The notes: a model not told the origin generated them from the sequence alone. DNA of 64,000 bases from Halorhabdus tiamatea SARL4B (GCF_000470655.1 NC_021921.1:2108001-2172000), one strand, 5' to 3'. Shown: positions 10,111 to 20,230, numbered from the stretch's first letter. Made by a program: numbers and translations.

Positions 10111-10290
10111 CTATTCGACGATCAGAGTTCCAGCCATTCCCACGGCTTCGTGAGGAATACAGACGTACTCGTGCTCGCCGGTCGTCTCGAAAGTGTGGAC
10201 GTAGGACCGCCCGGACTGGATCGCCCCTTCGGCGTTTTCCCACCCCTCGCAAGCGGTGTCCTCGCTGTGGCCGCTTCCGGATCCAGACAC
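10111..10290 (-). pseudogene. Halocyanin-like blue-copper protein remnant
   Basis: The C-terminal half of a plastocyanin/halocyanin domain: YVHTFETTGEHEYVCIPHEA followed by VGMAGTLIVE, which supplies the Cys, His and Met copper ligands. The first ligand His and the N-terminal strands are missing, and there is no signal peptide. The frame upstream runs into the end of the ZIP transporter gene without any halocyanin-like sequence. Copper could not be bound normally. It is a gene fragment, possibly left by a deletion joining it to the ZIP gene. Confidence 0.65.
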
Positions 10291-10310
10291 GTTCTGGGGT
10301 TTCCGACTGC

Positions 10311-11174
10311 CTATGCGACGACCAGCCACGCGACCACGACGGCGATGCCGCCCAGCGTCGTCGAGAAGACCGACTGGACGCGCAGGCGATCGAGCAGTTC
10401 GTGGGAGGTTTCGGTCATCCCGGCGGCCTGGTCGATCTCGCCGCCGACCTCACACGAGGGCAGGAAGTCCATCGCGATGTGGAGGAACACGCCGGCGGCG
10501 AACCCGAAGACGACGGCGTTAATCGCCGGCTCGTTCGGCAGGGCCACCATCGCGGCCGGCAGCGCCGTCAGGCCGACGCCGGCCGAGGGGAGCAACAGCG
10601 ACGTCGTGGACTTCCCGTCGAGCGCGAGTCGCCGGGCGGCGGCGTACCCCGCTGGACCCTTGTGGGAGACGATCGAGAGCCCGAGCAACAGGCCGAGTTC
10701 GGGCATCTGGCCGTAGATGATTCCGATGATCAACCCCGCAGAGAGCGCGTGGGCGGCGAGTTCCGTCGCCGTCGTGTCCATCGGCAGCTCGAGGTGGGAG
10801 AGCCGGTGACCGATCGTGTGGGCGTTGTACCCGACGAGGATGCCGGCGGCGATGCCGAACCCGCCGAGTCGCGCGTGCTGGCCGACGGCCTGCGGGACGA
10901 GAAACGCCGCGGCGCTCGCGATCATTGCACCGCTCGCGAGCCCGTAGCCCCAGACCAGCCCTCGCGGATGTGTCCCGCTGACTCGCGTGCCGACGAGTGC
11001 GCCGCCGGCCATCGCGCCGAAGGCGACCCACGCGATCACGACGAGTTTGCCGATCCCCGGCGGGGCCACGACGAACAGTCCGGCCCCGGTAAGACCCACG
11101 AGCAGGAGTGTCGAGAGAACGCCGATGGACGTCTCGGCGGGGACACGACGCGACGCGACACCGTCTGAACTCAT
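10311..11174 (-). CDS. ZIP-family metal cation transporter
   Basis: 287-residue membrane protein, about eight hydrophobic segments. The fourth and fifth carry the metal path: ATELAAHALSAGLIIGIIYG and LSIVSHKGPAGYAAA, the latter matching the HxxP(A)G-type motif of ZIP transporters, and HIAMDFLPSCE sits in a late segment. Likely uptake of zinc or other divalent metal. It is divergent from crtI with 128 bp between the starts. Confidence 0.75.
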   Translation of the reverse strand: MSSDGVASRRVPAETSIGVLSTLLLVGLTGAGLFVVAPPGIGKLVVIAWVAFGAMAGGALVGTRVSGTHPRGLVWGYGLASGAMIASAAAFLVPQAVGQHARLGGFGIAAGILVGYNAHTIGHRLSHLELPMDTTATELAAHALSAGLIIGIIYGQMPELGLLLGLSIVSHKGPAGYAAARRLALDGKSTTSLLLPSAGVGLTALPAAMVALPNEPAINAVVFGFAAGVFLHIAMDFLPSCEVGGEIDQAAGMTETSHELLDRLRVQSVFSTTLGGIAVVVAWLVVA

Positions 11175-11270
11175 TGCTTGTCCGCTTTATCCCGGTGACA
11201 GTCATAAGGATGCCGGACCTGCGTGCGCCGCCTTCTGGACCCCACAGCTGCGTGACGATCGGGCCGCACA

Positions 11271-11277
11271 TTTATCC
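11271..11277 (+). promoter_or_regulatory. TATA element of the carotenoid operon
   Basis: TTTATCC about 27-32 bp upstream of the crtI ATG at 11303, giving an almost leaderless mRNA. It supports the shorter start over in-frame codons further upstream. Confidence 0.55.
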
Positions 11278-11302
11278 GGGTTCCCCGCGTCGGTTTCACG
11301 CG

Positions 11303-12862
11303 ATGACTCCCACAACGGACGCCGACGTGACGATCGTCGGCGGGGGCTTCGGCGGGCTCTCGGCCGCCTGCCACCTCGCCGACGCCGGCGTAGACGTGAC
11401 CCTCCTCGAGAAGAACGACCAGGTCGGCGGGCGGGCCAGCCGCCTCGAACGTGACGGGTTCGTCTTCGACATGGGACCGTCGTGGTATCTCATGCCCGAA
11501 GTCTTCGAACGGTTCTTTTCCCATTTCGGTCACGAACCCGAGGACTATTACGAACTCGAACGGCTCGACCCCCACTACAAGATCTTCTTCAAGGACAGCG
11601 AGGCGCGAAGCGCCTCGGAACGTTCGAGCGGACAGCGTCCACAAAAAGGCGTCGACGAAGTGGACATCAGCGCCGACCGCAACGAGAACCGCGAACTCTT
11701 CGAGTCCTACGAGACGGGCGCGGGCGAGGCCTTCGACGACTACCTCGCGACGAGCCAGCGCCACTACGAGACGTCGATGGAGAACTTCGTCTACGAGTAT
11801 CGCCCGACCTGGCGGGACTGGATCGACCCGTCGCTGCTGAAGACGGGCACGCTCGGGCTGAAGTTACTCGGCTCGATGCAGGGCCACGTCGAGGACTATT
11901 TCGAGAACGAGAAACTCCAGCAGATCGTCCAGTACACGCTCGTCTTCCTCGGTGGCTCGCCGAAGAACACGCCCGCGATCTACAACATGATGAGTCACGC
12001 CGACTTCAACCTCGGCGTCTACTACCCCCAGCCAGCCGATGGCGGGCCGGGCGGAATCGGGGCCGTCGTCGACGCGGTCGTCGACCTCGCCGACGAATTG
12101 GGCGTCACCATCGAGACTGACACCGAAGTCACGGAGATCACCCGCCGCAAAGAAGGGTTCCTCGTGGAGACGGCCGACGGCGACCAGCGCCGGCCCGACG
12201 TCGTCGTCGCCAACGCCGACTACGCCCACGCCGAAGGCGACCTCATGCCCGCCCACGAGCGCCAGTACGACGCCGAGTACTGGGACGACCGGACCTACGC
12301 GCCCTCCGCGTTCTTGCTGTATCTCGGCGTCGAGGGCGAGGTGCCCGAACTCGCCCATCACACGCTGGTCCTCCCGACCGACTGGAACGAATACTTCGAC
12401 GACATCTTCGAGGATCCGGCCTGGCCCGAAGACCCGTCCTACTACCTCTGTGTTCCCTCGAAGACCGACGACGACGTCGCGCCCGAAGGGCACACAAACC
12501 TCTTTGCGCTGGTCCCGATCGCCACCGAACTCGACGACCCACAGGAGACGCGGGACCGCTATCGCGACAAGATACTCGCGGACATCGCCGAGAACACCGG
12601 CGTCGAGCTGGAGGACCGGATCGTCGTCGAGGAACAGTTCTCCATCTCGGAGTTCGCCAACCGGTACAACGCCACGAAGGGCACGGCGATGGGGCTGGCC
12701 CACACGCTTCGCCAGACGGCGATGTTCCGGCCGCCGATCGAGTCTTCGGCGGTCGAGGACCTGTACTTTACCGGCGGGTACACGACGCCAGGCGTCGGCG
12801 TCCCGATGACGTTGATTAGCGGCGAACACGCAGCCGAGGCAGTGCTTTCGAACAGTCGATGA
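11303..12862 (+). CDS. crtI: Phytoene desaturase (CrtI type)
   Basis: 519-residue FAD-dependent desaturase that introduces double bonds into phytoene or related carotenoids on the way to lycopene and bacterioruberin. N-terminal dinucleotide-binding motif DVTIVGGGFGGLSAACHLAD, then VGGRASRLERDGFVFDMGPS, and the C-terminal FAD motif FTGGYTTPGVGVPMTLISGE. It overlaps lyeJ by 4 bp. Unusual: between FFKD and VDISADR, where remembered homologues have only a few residues, there are ~20 extra residues (SEARSASERSSGQRPQKG...) encoded by a perfect hairpin flanked by 8-bp direct repeats. The reading frame is kept. Confidence 0.9.
   Translation: MTPTTDADVTIVGGGFGGLSAACHLADAGVDVTLLEKNDQVGGRASRLERDGFVFDMGPSWYLMPEVFERFFSHFGHEPEDYYELERLDPHYKIFFKDSEARSASERSSGQRPQKGVDEVDISADRNENRELFESYETGAGEAFDDYLATSQRHYETSMENFVYEYRPTWRDWIDPSLLKTGTLGLKLLGSMQGHVEDYFENEKLQQIVQYTLVFLGGSPKNTPAIYNMMSHADFNLGVYYPQPADGGPGGIGAVVDAVVDLADELGVTIETDTEVTEITRRKEGFLVETADGDQRRPDVVVANADYAHAEGDLMPAHERQYDAEYWDDRTYAPSAFLLYLGVEGEVPELAHHTLVLPTDWNEYFDDIFEDPAWPEDPSYYLCVPSKTDDDVAPEGHTNLFALVPIATELDDPQETRDRYRDKILADIAENTGVELEDRIVVEEQFSISEFANRYNATKGTAMGLAHTLRQTAMFRPPIESSAVEDLYFTGGYTTPGVGVPMTLISGEHAAEAVLSNSR
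11593..11637 (+). repeat. Palindromic element inserted in frame in crtI
   Basis: Perfect hairpin at 11599-11617: CGAGGCGC, loop GAA, GCGCCTCG. It is flanked by direct repeats GGACAGCG at 11593-11600 and 11630-11637. The coded residues (Ser, Glu, Ala, Arg rich) are unlike the rest of CrtI. It looks like a small mobile palindromic repeat, comparable in style to protein-coding palindromic elements known in some bacteria. Confidence 0.5.
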
Positions 12863-13740
12863 CGGCGACGGAGTTACGGCGCGGGCGGCGTTCGAGCCTG
12901 CTCGATGGCCTGCGGTACCTGCTGGTCCTCTCGCGCCCCCGCTTCTGGCTGTATCTCGCTGGGCCGGTAGTCGTGGGCGTCGTATACGCCGCCGGTTCGA
13001 CGGCCGAGTTGATCACGCCGCTGTCGGTCGCGCTATTCGCGTACTTCCTCGTTCCCGCGAACGTCTTCCTCTACGGCGTCAACGACGTCTTCGACGCCGA
13101 GATCGACACCGAGAATCCCAAGAAATCGGAGGGGCCGGAAGTCCGATTTTCCGGCGAGCGGTGGGTCCTGGCCGCAGTGATCGTCGCTGGCCTGCTCGCA
13201 GTTCCCTTCGCGCTGGTCGTCGGTCCTGCCGGGCAGGTTACGCTCGGGGCCTTTCTCGTTCTCGCCGTCGAGTACAGCGCGCCGCCGCTGCGGTTCAAGA
13301 CCACACCCGGCCTCGACTCGCTGTCGAACGGCCTGTACGTCCTGCCGGGCGTCTTGGCATTCACTGCCGTTGCGGGCGAGCTCCCGCCGGCCCCGGCGAT
13401 CGTCGGCGGGTGGCTCTGGACGATGGCGATGCACACGTTCTCGGCGATCCCCGACATCGAACCCGATCGCCAGGCCGGAATCGCCACGACGGCGACCGTC
13501 CTCGGTCAGCGTCGGACGTACGCCTACTGCGGGGTCGTGTGGGCACTCGCTGCCGGTGGGTTTGCCCTGGTCCACCCGCTTCTGGGCGCTGTCCTGGCAG
13601 TCTACCCGCTCTTGCAGGTTGCCATTGCCGTCTCGGGGGTCGACGTCGATCGCGCGTACTGGTGGTACCCGGCGATCAACACGGTCGTCGGCATGGCGCT
13701 GACGATGGGCTACCTCTGGAGGCTGATGTACGGTGGCTGA
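12859..13740 (+). CDS. lyeJ: Lycopene elongase / UbiA-family prenyltransferase
   Basis: 293-residue membrane prenyltransferase. The two Asp-rich motifs of the UbiA family are NDVFDAEID (~residues 75-83) and DIEPDRQAG (~200-208); many hydrophobic segments surround them. In haloarchaea this enzyme adds C5 units to lycopene, making the C50 backbone of bacterioruberin. Placement between crtI and cruF with 4- and 8-bp overlaps confirms the pathway role. Confidence 0.9.
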   Translation: MTATELRRGRRSSLLDGLRYLLVLSRPRFWLYLAGPVVVGVVYAAGSTAELITPLSVALFAYFLVPANVFLYGVNDVFDAEIDTENPKKSEGPEVRFSGERWVLAAVIVAGLLAVPFALVVGPAGQVTLGAFLVLAVEYSAPPLRFKTTPGLDSLSNGLYVLPGVLAFTAVAGELPPAPAIVGGWLWTMAMHTFSAIPDIEPDRQAGIATTATVLGQRRTYAYCGVVWALAAGGFALVHPLLGAVLAVYPLLQVAIAVSGVDVDRAYWWYPAINTVVGMALTMGYLWRLMYGG

Positions 13741-14617
13741 ATGGGACCGTCGCGCCGTTGAAGCACGACTCGACAGACTCGTCGCCGAAAACCGCTTCAC
13801 CATCGCGGTGATCTTCCCGGCGATCGGGGCGGTCATGCTCGTCGCCAGCGCGGAGGGCTGGTTCCCGGGCATCCTTGAGTTCAACCCCTACCTGGTGCTG
13901 TTCGGGACGGCGGTGATGCGCCTGCCATTGATCGCCGGTGTCGCCCCGTTAGTCGACCGCCGGGCCGCCCTCGCGATCGTCGGGCTGACGCTGTATACCT
14001 ACGGGATCGAGTTCCTCGGTGTGCTAACCGGGCTTCCCTACGGCGACTTCGAGTACGTCATCGACCTCGGGCCGATGCTGCTGGATACCGTCCCGGCGGC
14101 ACTCCCAATCTTCTTCTTCCCGCTGGTCCTGAACGCGTACCTGCTCTGTCTGCTCCTGCTTGGCGACCGTGCCGCGCTGACGCGAGTCCGCCTGCCGGCA
14201 GTCGTCGCGACCGTCCTCGCGATGGATCTCGTCCTCGATCCGGGAGCCGTGGGCCTGGGCTTCTGGGAGTATGCCCCCCCACTCGCGGGTGACGGTCTCT
14301 GGGCGAGTGCGACGGCGATTCACTTCTATGGCGTCCCGCTGTCGAACTACCTCGGGTGGATCCTGAGTGCGAGCGTCGCCGTCCTCGCCTTCGACCTGGG
14401 CTTCCAGCGGGCCGGCCTGCTCGACAGACTCGACCGGACCGGGTTCATGCTCGACGATCTGGTGAGTTTCGTGATCCTCTGGGGCGTGATCAACGCCTGG
14501 TATGGCAACTGGCTCGCGGTCGGTGTCGCCGGGCTGTTCGGCGCGGGCCTGCTGGCGACCGATCGCTTCGACTTCGCCGTCCGGGAGACGGTTCCGCTGG
14601 TCGACCCACGACAGTAA
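13733..14617 (+). CDS. cruF: CruF-type carotenoid hydratase (bacterioruberin)
   Basis: 294-residue membrane protein, GTG start overlapping lyeJ by 8 bp. Multiple transmembrane segments with conserved polar motifs YTYGIEFLGVLTGLPYGDFE and LGFWEY, plus LSNYLGWI, as in haloarchaeal CruF. It hydrates bisanhydrobacterioruberin, the last step to bacterioruberin. It ends the three-gene operon. Confidence 0.9.
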   Translation: MAEWDRRAVEARLDRLVAENRFTIAVIFPAIGAVMLVASAEGWFPGILEFNPYLVLFGTAVMRLPLIAGVAPLVDRRAALAIVGLTLYTYGIEFLGVLTGLPYGDFEYVIDLGPMLLDTVPAALPIFFFPLVLNAYLLCLLLLGDRAALTRVRLPAVVATVLAMDLVLDPGAVGLGFWEYAPPLAGDGLWASATAIHFYGVPLSNYLGWILSASVAVLAFDLGFQRAGLLDRLDRTGFMLDDLVSFVILWGVINAWYGNWLAVGVAGLFGAGLLATDRFDFAVRETVPLVDPRQ

Positions 14618-14723
14618 CCTGGCTCGGCGTCCCGTCGGAAACGGGCTCGTTCGCTGTCGGAGATACCGACCCGCCCTTGCCCCAGGCGTCACGCCTTTGG
14701 AAGCTCCTCTGCCATCTCGATTC

Positions 14724-14990
14724 ATGACACGAACCGAACTCGCGGCGGCGAGTGACACACTCGAATCAGCGGCAGACAGCGCAGGGGCGAACGCGGACCG
14801 ACTCGCCGATTTCGCAGGCCAACTCGCTCAACTCGCCGAGGCCGAGCGCGGCCCCGACCACGGTCGCATGGCGCGCATCCAGACCGGGCTCGACGAGATC
14901 CAACAGGAGGTCGACGACGGGACAGCCGCCACCATTCAGGACGCTCGGACGGCGATCAGCAACTACCGCGAGACCGTCGACGGCGTCTAA
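14724..14990 (+). CDS. Small haloarchaeal protein, DUF7553-like
   Basis: 88-residue, acidic, helical protein without cysteines or membrane segments. RGPDHGRMARIQTGLDEIQ and the ending ISNYRETVDGV match a conserved haloarchaeal family of unknown function that I recall as DUF7553. It stands 106 bp after cruF and probably has its own promoter. The start at ATG 14724 gives the expected family length. Confidence 0.65.
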   Translation: MTRTELAAASDTLESAADSAGANADRLADFAGQLAQLAEAERGPDHGRMARIQTGLDEIQQEVDDGTAATIQDARTAISNYRETVDGV

Positions 14991-15009
14991 CGTCGGCCGT
15001 CGTCGGTTC

Positions 15010-15402
15010 TCACTCTGTGTCGGGGACAGCCTCGACCCGGCGGTAGATGTCCCATTCGGTGTCACTGACATCGTCCAGTCGCCCGTAGAACTGCTTGAGT
15101 CCGGCGGTTTCGGTCGCCGGGAGCACGTGCAACTGGAGTGCGCCGTCCCGAATCGACACCCGGAACACGTCGCTCGTTTCATCGTCGCGGACCAGGTAGA
15201 CGACCATCGGGAGGTCGTGAAAGTCGCCGTGCCGGTACGGCCACGTCCGGAGGACAGTCTCAAGGAGGGCTCGAAGATCCACCTCCTCCGGATCCGTCGG
15301 TTCGAGCCGGAAGAGCACGGATCCCTCATACGAGAGCCGCCCCGCCCGGTCGTACTGTCGACGGGGGCGGGCCGGGATCGTGAACGACGGCGCATCTGTC
15401 AT
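15010..15402 (-). CDS. Conserved haloarchaeal hypothetical protein
   Basis: 130 residues from the ATG at 15402. No signal, membrane segment or metal motif. Seen: mixed alpha/beta sequence with GSVLFRLEPTDPEEVDLRAL, WPYRHGDFHDLPMVVYLVRD and FRVSIRDGALQLHVLPATE, which suggests one compact domain. I do not recognise a family. It follows the chemotaxis transducer on the same strand after 196 bp, in which I see no gene. Confidence 0.5.
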   Translation of the reverse strand: MTDAPSFTIPARPRRQYDRAGRLSYEGSVLFRLEPTDPEEVDLRALLETVLRTWPYRHGDFHDLPMVVYLVRDDETSDVFRVSIRDGALQLHVLPATETAGLKQFYGRLDDVSDTEWDIYRRVEAVPDTE

Positions 15403-15598
15403 GCAGACAGTGTGTCGTTGGGCGTCCCCTGATTTGAAGGTACGGCCCGCGACAGTCAGCACGGACTCGCTTCTCTCGAGTCGTGTTGGGCTCGAATCCG
15501 AGTCGTCTTTCGAAAATCCGCTGTCGGCAACGAACAATCGACGGGCAGTCCGCTTGAGTGACGTCCGCCGCCTGACTGGCGTCCTCCGCTCGACTTCG

Positions 15599-18223
15599 TC
15601 AGCGATCCGTCTCGCCACCGTCTGGTGTCGCGCTCTCCTCGTCCGCGGCGGGCGTCTCGTCGGCCAGCGGTTCGGCGTCGGCTTCGCTGCCGCTCTCGTC
15701 GTCGGCTTCGTCGCCGCTCTCGTCGTCGATCGTCACCTCCCTGTCCGCTCTGTCGGGCCCCTCACTCTCGTTCAGGCTGTCCTCGAGGGCTGCGTCGGCG
15801 TCTTCACGGCTGGCCTCTGTGCCGAACTCGAAGCCGGTGTCGTCGGCCGTTTCGTTCACCTCGCTGTCGGCTTCGAGTTCGAAGCGATCGATAGCCCCCC
15901 GGAGTTCGGTGGACTGCTCCGTCAGCGACTGGATCCGCTGGGTGACTTCAGTGATCGAGGCCGTCTGCTCCTCGGCGGCGGCCGAGACGTTCTCGGCCTG
16001 GCTCGCGGTCTCCTCGCTGATCGAGCCGACCTCGTCCATCATCGCGACGACCTCCTCGGTCGAGGCTGCCTGGTCGTCGGTCGCGTCGTTGATCGACTGG
16101 ATGCCGGTGTTGGCTTCCTCGACCTGCCCGACGAGTTCCTCCAAGAGCTGGACAGTGTCCTCGACCGTTCCGATGCCGTCGGTGACGCTATCGCCCATGT
16201 CGTGCATGTCCTCGGCGACGTGGTCGGTCGCCGCCTGGACGTCTTCGATGCGCTGCTCGATGTCCTGGGTCGCGTCGCTGGTCTCGGCGGCGAGGCTCTT
16301 GATCTCGTCGGCGACGACCGCGAACCCTTCACCGGCTTCGCCCGCGCGGGCGGCCTCGATCGAGGCGTTCAGCGCGAGCATGTTGGTCTGGTCGGCGATC
16401 TCGTCGATGAGTTCGACGATCTCCTCGATCTCGGTCATCGCCGATTCCAGGCTCTCGACCTCCTCGATGGTGGCCTCGGCCTGGCTCTCGACCGCGTTCA
16501 TCTCCGTGATCGCGTCCGAGCCGTATTCACGACCGGTCTCACCGAGTTCGGCGGCCTGCTGGGACTTCTGGGCGACTTCGTCTGCCGAGGAGGCCACTTC
16601 CTCGATGGCCGCCGAGAGGTCGGTCAACTCCTCGGAGGCAGCCTGGACGTTCTCGTTTTGACGGTCCGAACCGTTCGCAATCTCCTGGACCGAGGCACTC
16701 ACGTCCTCGCTGACGCGTTTGACCTCGCGGGCGTTCGTCGCGATCTCCTCGGCGGAGTCATCGACGTCCGCGGCGAAGGTCCGGACTCCGGCGAGTGCGT
16801 CCTCGAGTTCCTCGAGCATCTCGTTTGCGGCGACGGCGATGTCGGCCATCGCCTCGTTTTCGGCCGTCTCGTCGAGACGCTGGGTCAGGTCGCCCTCGGC
16901 CGCCTCGGCCATGACGGTGCTGAAATCGTCGGCCTTCGCCTGGAGGGACTCGGCCAGTTCGTTGGCCTCTTGCTCGGATACCTGGGCCTGCTTTCTGGCG
17001 GCCTCGATCTCCTCGATGGATTCCTGGAGATCCGTCCGCATCGTCTCGAGGGATTCGCCGAGGTCGCCCGGGACGTCCTCGTCGAGTACCGGATCCTCGA
17101 AGTCCTGGCGGGCCAGTGCTTCGGCCTGCTCCGCGACGACCCCGAGGTACGACTGTGTCTCCCTGAAGGCTCCACGGACCTCCCCAATCTCGTCGATCCG
17201 TCCGTCGTCTTTGATGTCGACGTCGAGGTTCCCGGCGGCAATCTCGTTTGCGCCGTCGCTGACAGACCTGATCGACGGGATGACGTCCTGACGGACGAAC
17301 AGCGTCAGCGCCAGCAGTCCCGCCAGCGTCGCCCCGATCACGATGATCAACTGAGTGGTGACCGAGTCACGTAGCGCGAAGGCCGCCGACTTCGGCGCGT
17401 GTTCGAGGACGATCCAGTCGGACCCGTTGACCGGCGCGTACCCGACCAGTTCGTCACCCCGATCTGCCACGCCGACGCTGCCGTTGTCGGCCTCTCGGAT
17501 CATCTCGACCGTTTCGTTGCCCTCGCTGTACTGTGTCAGCGTGGCGTTGCGGTCCGTATCAAAGAGAATCGTGCCGTCCTCGTCGACGACGGTCGTCGAT
17601 CCGTTCTCGATCGACGCCGTGAGCGCGTTCGCACGATCCAGGACGTCATAAACCAGAACCATCCCAGTCGTAGCCTCCGGCGTTCGACTGATGTAGGCGA
17701 CCCTTGTCTCCCCGCCGACGGTATAGAAGGTCCGGCGCCCCCGGCCCTCGTCGACGCCCGCCGGGTTGATACCGTCTCGCTCCCAAGAGAGGTTCCGGAC
17801 GGAGAGAGGTTCGCCCTGGAGCCCCTCCATCGTCGACCTGATTATCTCTCCGTTCTCGATGTCGACGTAGTGGATCGCAGCGAGGAGATCCCGGGACAAC
17901 ACCTCACTCTGCATCGTGTCCTTGATCCCGTTGGCATTGAACTGCGAGGTCGTGTAGTGGTTGGCGATCATCTCGGCGATATCCCTCTGGCGCTGGTCCC
18001 ACTGTTGCATCGAGTCTGCTGTCTGTGTGGCTGACGTCTCAAGTTGCTGGGTCCGCATGTCCGTCAACTGGGCCCCGACCGAGGACTGTGCGAGAACCCC
18101 GACGACCAAGACGAGGGTCGTGACAATCACGACGACGAGAAGGAACTTCCGAACGTATCGCTTCCTGATTTGATCCGGCAGTAACTGCTCGATCCGACTA
18201 CCGATCCCTGGCGACTTACTCAT
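15599..18223 (-). CDS. Methyl-accepting transducer (Htr type)
   Basis: 874-residue membrane sensor. A transmembrane helix at ~26-48, an extracellular Cache-like sensor domain at ~50-285 ([33 protein letters not shown]), a second membrane helix at ~290-310, a HAMP region with [19 protein letters not shown], a long coiled coil, and the kinase-control tip [20 protein letters not shown]. The end is a ~70-residue acidic low-complexity tail. It would signal to CheA/CheW. The ligand is unknown; the location of a cellulase island some 4 kb away may be chance. Confidence 0.9.
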   Translation of the reverse strand: MSKSPGIGSRIEQLLPDQIRKRYVRKFLLVVVIVTTLVLVVGVLAQSSVGAQLTDMRTQQLETSATQTADSMQQWDQRQRDIAEMIANHYTTSQFNANGIKDTMQSEVLSRDLLAAIHYVDIENGEIIRSTMEGLQGEPLSVRNLSWERDGINPAGVDEGRGRRTFYTVGGETRVAYISRTPEATTGMVLVYDVLDRANALTASIENGSTTVVDEDGTILFDTDRNATLTQYSEGNETVEMIREADNGSVGVADRGDELVGYAPVNGSDWIVLEHAPKSAAFALRDSVTTQLIIVIGATLAGLLALTLFVRQDVIPSIRSVSDGANEIAAGNLDVDIKDDGRIDEIGEVRGAFRETQSYLGVVAEQAEALARQDFEDPVLDEDVPGDLGESLETMRTDLQESIEEIEAARKQAQVSEQEANELAESLQAKADDFSTVMAEAAEGDLTQRLDETAENEAMADIAVAANEMLEELEDALAGVRTFAADVDDSAEEIATNAREVKRVSEDVSASVQEIANGSDRQNENVQAASEELTDLSAAIEEVASSADEVAQKSQQAAELGETGREYGSDAITEMNAVESQAEATIEEVESLESAMTEIEEIVELIDEIADQTNMLALNASIEAARAGEAGEGFAVVADEIKSLAAETSDATQDIEQRIEDVQAATDHVAEDMHDMGDSVTDGIGTVEDTVQLLEELVGQVEEANTGIQSINDATDDQAASTEEVVAMMDEVGSISEETASQAENVSAAAEEQTASITEVTQRIQSLTEQSTELRGAIDRFELEADSEVNETADDTGFEFGTEASREDADAALEDSLNESEGPDRADREVTIDDESGDEADDESGSEADAEPLADETPAADEESATPDGGETDR

Positions 18224-18437
18224 TATATCTCACTGCTTTCACCGTTTCCCGAGTGTTCGCCTAAATGTTACCCCGGCAGTATCAAACAAAAAATGCGGAA
18301 TTGGATAAATCGAAAATATTGTGTGGTAGCGGGTTTCATTCGGCCGTGTGAGTGGCTCTCACTTGCCACGATCAATCGGTCGGCGGTGTCGGAAAAAGAA
18401 GACGCTTAAGTAGCTTCACGGGGTATTCCCGGTCACT
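18224..18437. promoter_or_regulatory. Divergent promoter region, transducer and rps12
   Basis: 214 bp between divergent starts, AT-richer than its surroundings around 18240-18340 (for example AAACAAAAAATGCGG). A CTTAAGTA element at 18404-18411 lies ~27-34 bp before the rps12 ATG and fits its TATA box. No gene seen. Confidence 0.5.
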
Positions 18438-18866
18438 ATGGCAAACGGCAAGTACGCCGCACGCAAGCTCAAGAAGGACCGCCAGCAACATCGGTGGTCC
18501 GACTCGAAGTACGCCCGCCGCGAGCGCGGTCTGGGCGCGAAGTCAGACCCCCTCGAAGGTGCACCCCAGGGCCGCGGTATCGTCCTGGAGAAGGTCGGGA
18601 TCGAGGCCAAACAGCCCAACTCGGCGATCCGAAAGTGTGTTCGGGTCCAGCTCATCAAGAACGGCAAACAGGTGACTGCGTTCTGTCCCGGCGACGGCGC
18701 GATCTCCTTCATCGACGAGCACGACGAGGTCACGATCGCGGGGATCGGTGGCGCGAAGGGTCGGGCGATGGGTGACCTTTCGGGTGTCAACTACAAGGTC
18801 GAGAAAGTCAACGGCGTCTCGATGATCGAACTCGTTCGGGGCAACGCCGAGAAACCGGTGCGATAA
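18438..18866 (+). CDS. rps12: 30S ribosomal protein uS12
   Basis: 142 residues, full length. The decoding-centre motif [19 protein letters not shown] is intact, as are the N-terminal basic extension and [18 protein letters not shown]. It sits 2 bp before rps7 in the conserved str-type operon. Confidence 0.97.
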   Translation: MANGKYAARKLKKDRQQHRWSDSKYARRERGLGAKSDPLEGAPQGRGIVLEKVGIEAKQPNSAIRKCVRVQLIKNGKQVTAFCPGDGAISFIDEHDEVTIAGIGGAKGRAMGDLSGVNYKVEKVNGVSMIELVRGNAEKPVR

Positions 18867-18868
18867 CC

Positions 18869-19477
18869 ATGAGTGCCGAGACAGACTCAGAAGCCGACGC
18901 GGAGACCGAGACGGAGACGACTGGCGCGAAACTGTTCGGTAGCTGGGCGACCGACGACATCGAGTTCCGGGATCCCTCGACCGAACGCTACATTACGGTC
19001 ACGCCGATCGCGCACACGATGGGTCGCCACGCCAAAAAGCAGTTCCAGAAGTCCGAGATCTCCATCGTCGAGCGCCTCATCAACCGCCTCATGCAGACCG
19101 AGGAGAACACGGGCAAGAAACAACAGAGCACGCGTCTCGTCCGAGAAGCCTTCGAGATCGTCCACAACAACACCGACGAGAATCCGGTTCAGGTGCTCGT
19201 CCGGGCGATCGAGAACAGCGCCCCCCGCGAGGAGACCGTTCGGCTCAAGTACGGTGGCATCAGCGTGCCCAAGGCCGTCGATATCTCCCCGCAGCGCCGC
19301 GTCGATCAGGCCCTGAAGTTCCTCGCCGAGGGGACCCACAACGCCTCGTTCAAGACGCCGACTGACGCCGAGGAAGCGCTCGCCCAACAGCTGATGGGGG
19401 CCGCCAACAACGACGTCCAGACCTACGCCGTCAACCAGAAAGAGGAGAAAGAACGCGTCGCTGCTGCGGCCCGATAA
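18869..19477 (+). CDS. rps7: 30S ribosomal protein uS7
   Basis: 202 residues, archaeal S7 with an acidic N-terminal extension (Glu/Thr-rich first ~25 residues), IVERLINRLMQTEENTGKK, NPVQVLVRAIENSAPREE and the basic C-terminal helix. It is cotranscribed with rps12. Elongation factor 2, which often follows in archaea, is not here; the next gene, rpl15e, converges from the other side. Confidence 0.97.
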   Translation: MSAETDSEADAETETETTGAKLFGSWATDDIEFRDPSTERYITVTPIAHTMGRHAKKQFQKSEISIVERLINRLMQTEENTGKKQQSTRLVREAFEIVHNNTDENPVQVLVRAIENSAPREETVRLKYGGISVPKAVDISPQRRVDQALKFLAEGTHNASFKTPTDAEEALAQQLMGAANNDVQTYAVNQKEEKERVAAAAR

Positions 19478-19639
19478 TCGGTCTCTCTGCGTTCTGTCGT
19501 TGCACCGCTCGGGTTCGATTCTCTCCCGCTTCCTCGAGCCGTGCATCCATCGGTGAGGTGAGACACCAACGGCTCCGTTGAGCTAGTCCGACGACGCCGC
19601 TGTCGTCTTCGAAACCGATCGGCAAAAACGGAGGTTCGG

Positions 19640-20230
19640 TTACTTCGCGCGCCCGCTGTCGCCTGAGTTGCTCGGACGGGTGTGTTCGGTGCCTTTGCCG
19701 CGACCGTTGAGGCCACGGTTGCGCTGTCCGGCGCTGGTCAGGCCACGCATCGCGCGGTTCTCGTGGTCGTCGTCACAGATCCAGCTGAGGTCGTCGTCGT
19801 TCTCGATCGCGGGGTGGTTCGGATCGACCAGGATCGCTTCGAACCACTTCTGACTCCCGTCTTCGCCGACCCAGTAGGAGTTGAGTACGCGCAGGTTGCG
19901 GTACTTCCGGGTCGCGCGCTCCTCGGCGACGCGCTGGAGGTTCTTCCGGCGCGTGATCCGGGTGACGCCCTGGCGTTTCGAGCGTCGACCGGCAATGTGT
20001 CGTTCCTTGCGAGCGCTGCCCTTCCGGACACTCACGCGAGCGACGACGATACCCTGCTTTGCCTTGTAGCCGAGCGACCGGGCGCGGTCGAGGCGCGTCG
20101 GTCGCTCGACCCGTTCGATCGCACCTTGCTCGCGCCAGCGCTGCATGCGCTGCCACTGGAGTTCGGCGACCTTGCCTTCGTCGGGGTTCTTCCAGGCGTC
20201 TCGGATGTGCGAGTAGAAGCTTCGTGCCAT
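19640..20230 (-). CDS. rpl15e: 50S ribosomal protein eL15
   Basis: 196 residues from the ATG at 20230. [43 protein letters not shown]-type basic runs and [20 protein letters not shown] are diagnostic of archaeal L15e. The in-frame upstream extension to 20275 lacks family similarity. The basic tail ends [20 protein letters not shown]. Confidence 0.96.
   Translation of the reverse strand: MARSFYSHIRDAWKNPDEGKVAELQWQRMQRWREQGAIERVERPTRLDRARSLGYKAKQGIVVARVSVRKGSARKERHIAGRRSKRQGVTRITRRKNLQRVAEERATRKYRNLRVLNSYWVGEDGSQKWFEAILVDPNHPAIENDDDLSWICDDDHENRAMRGLTSAGQRNRGLNGRGKGTEHTRPSNSGDSGRAK

Noticed and set aside
15380-17374. Long open frame (664 codons) opposite the chemotaxis transducer
   Set aside because: It is the antisense shadow of the transducer's coiled coil; composition is not haloarchaeal-acidic in a protein-like way and no motif is present.
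19505-19535. Sequence with a T-loop-like GGGTTCGATTC, possible tRNA
   Set aside because: The flanking bases cannot form a T stem, and no D-arm, anticodon arm or acceptor stem is present.
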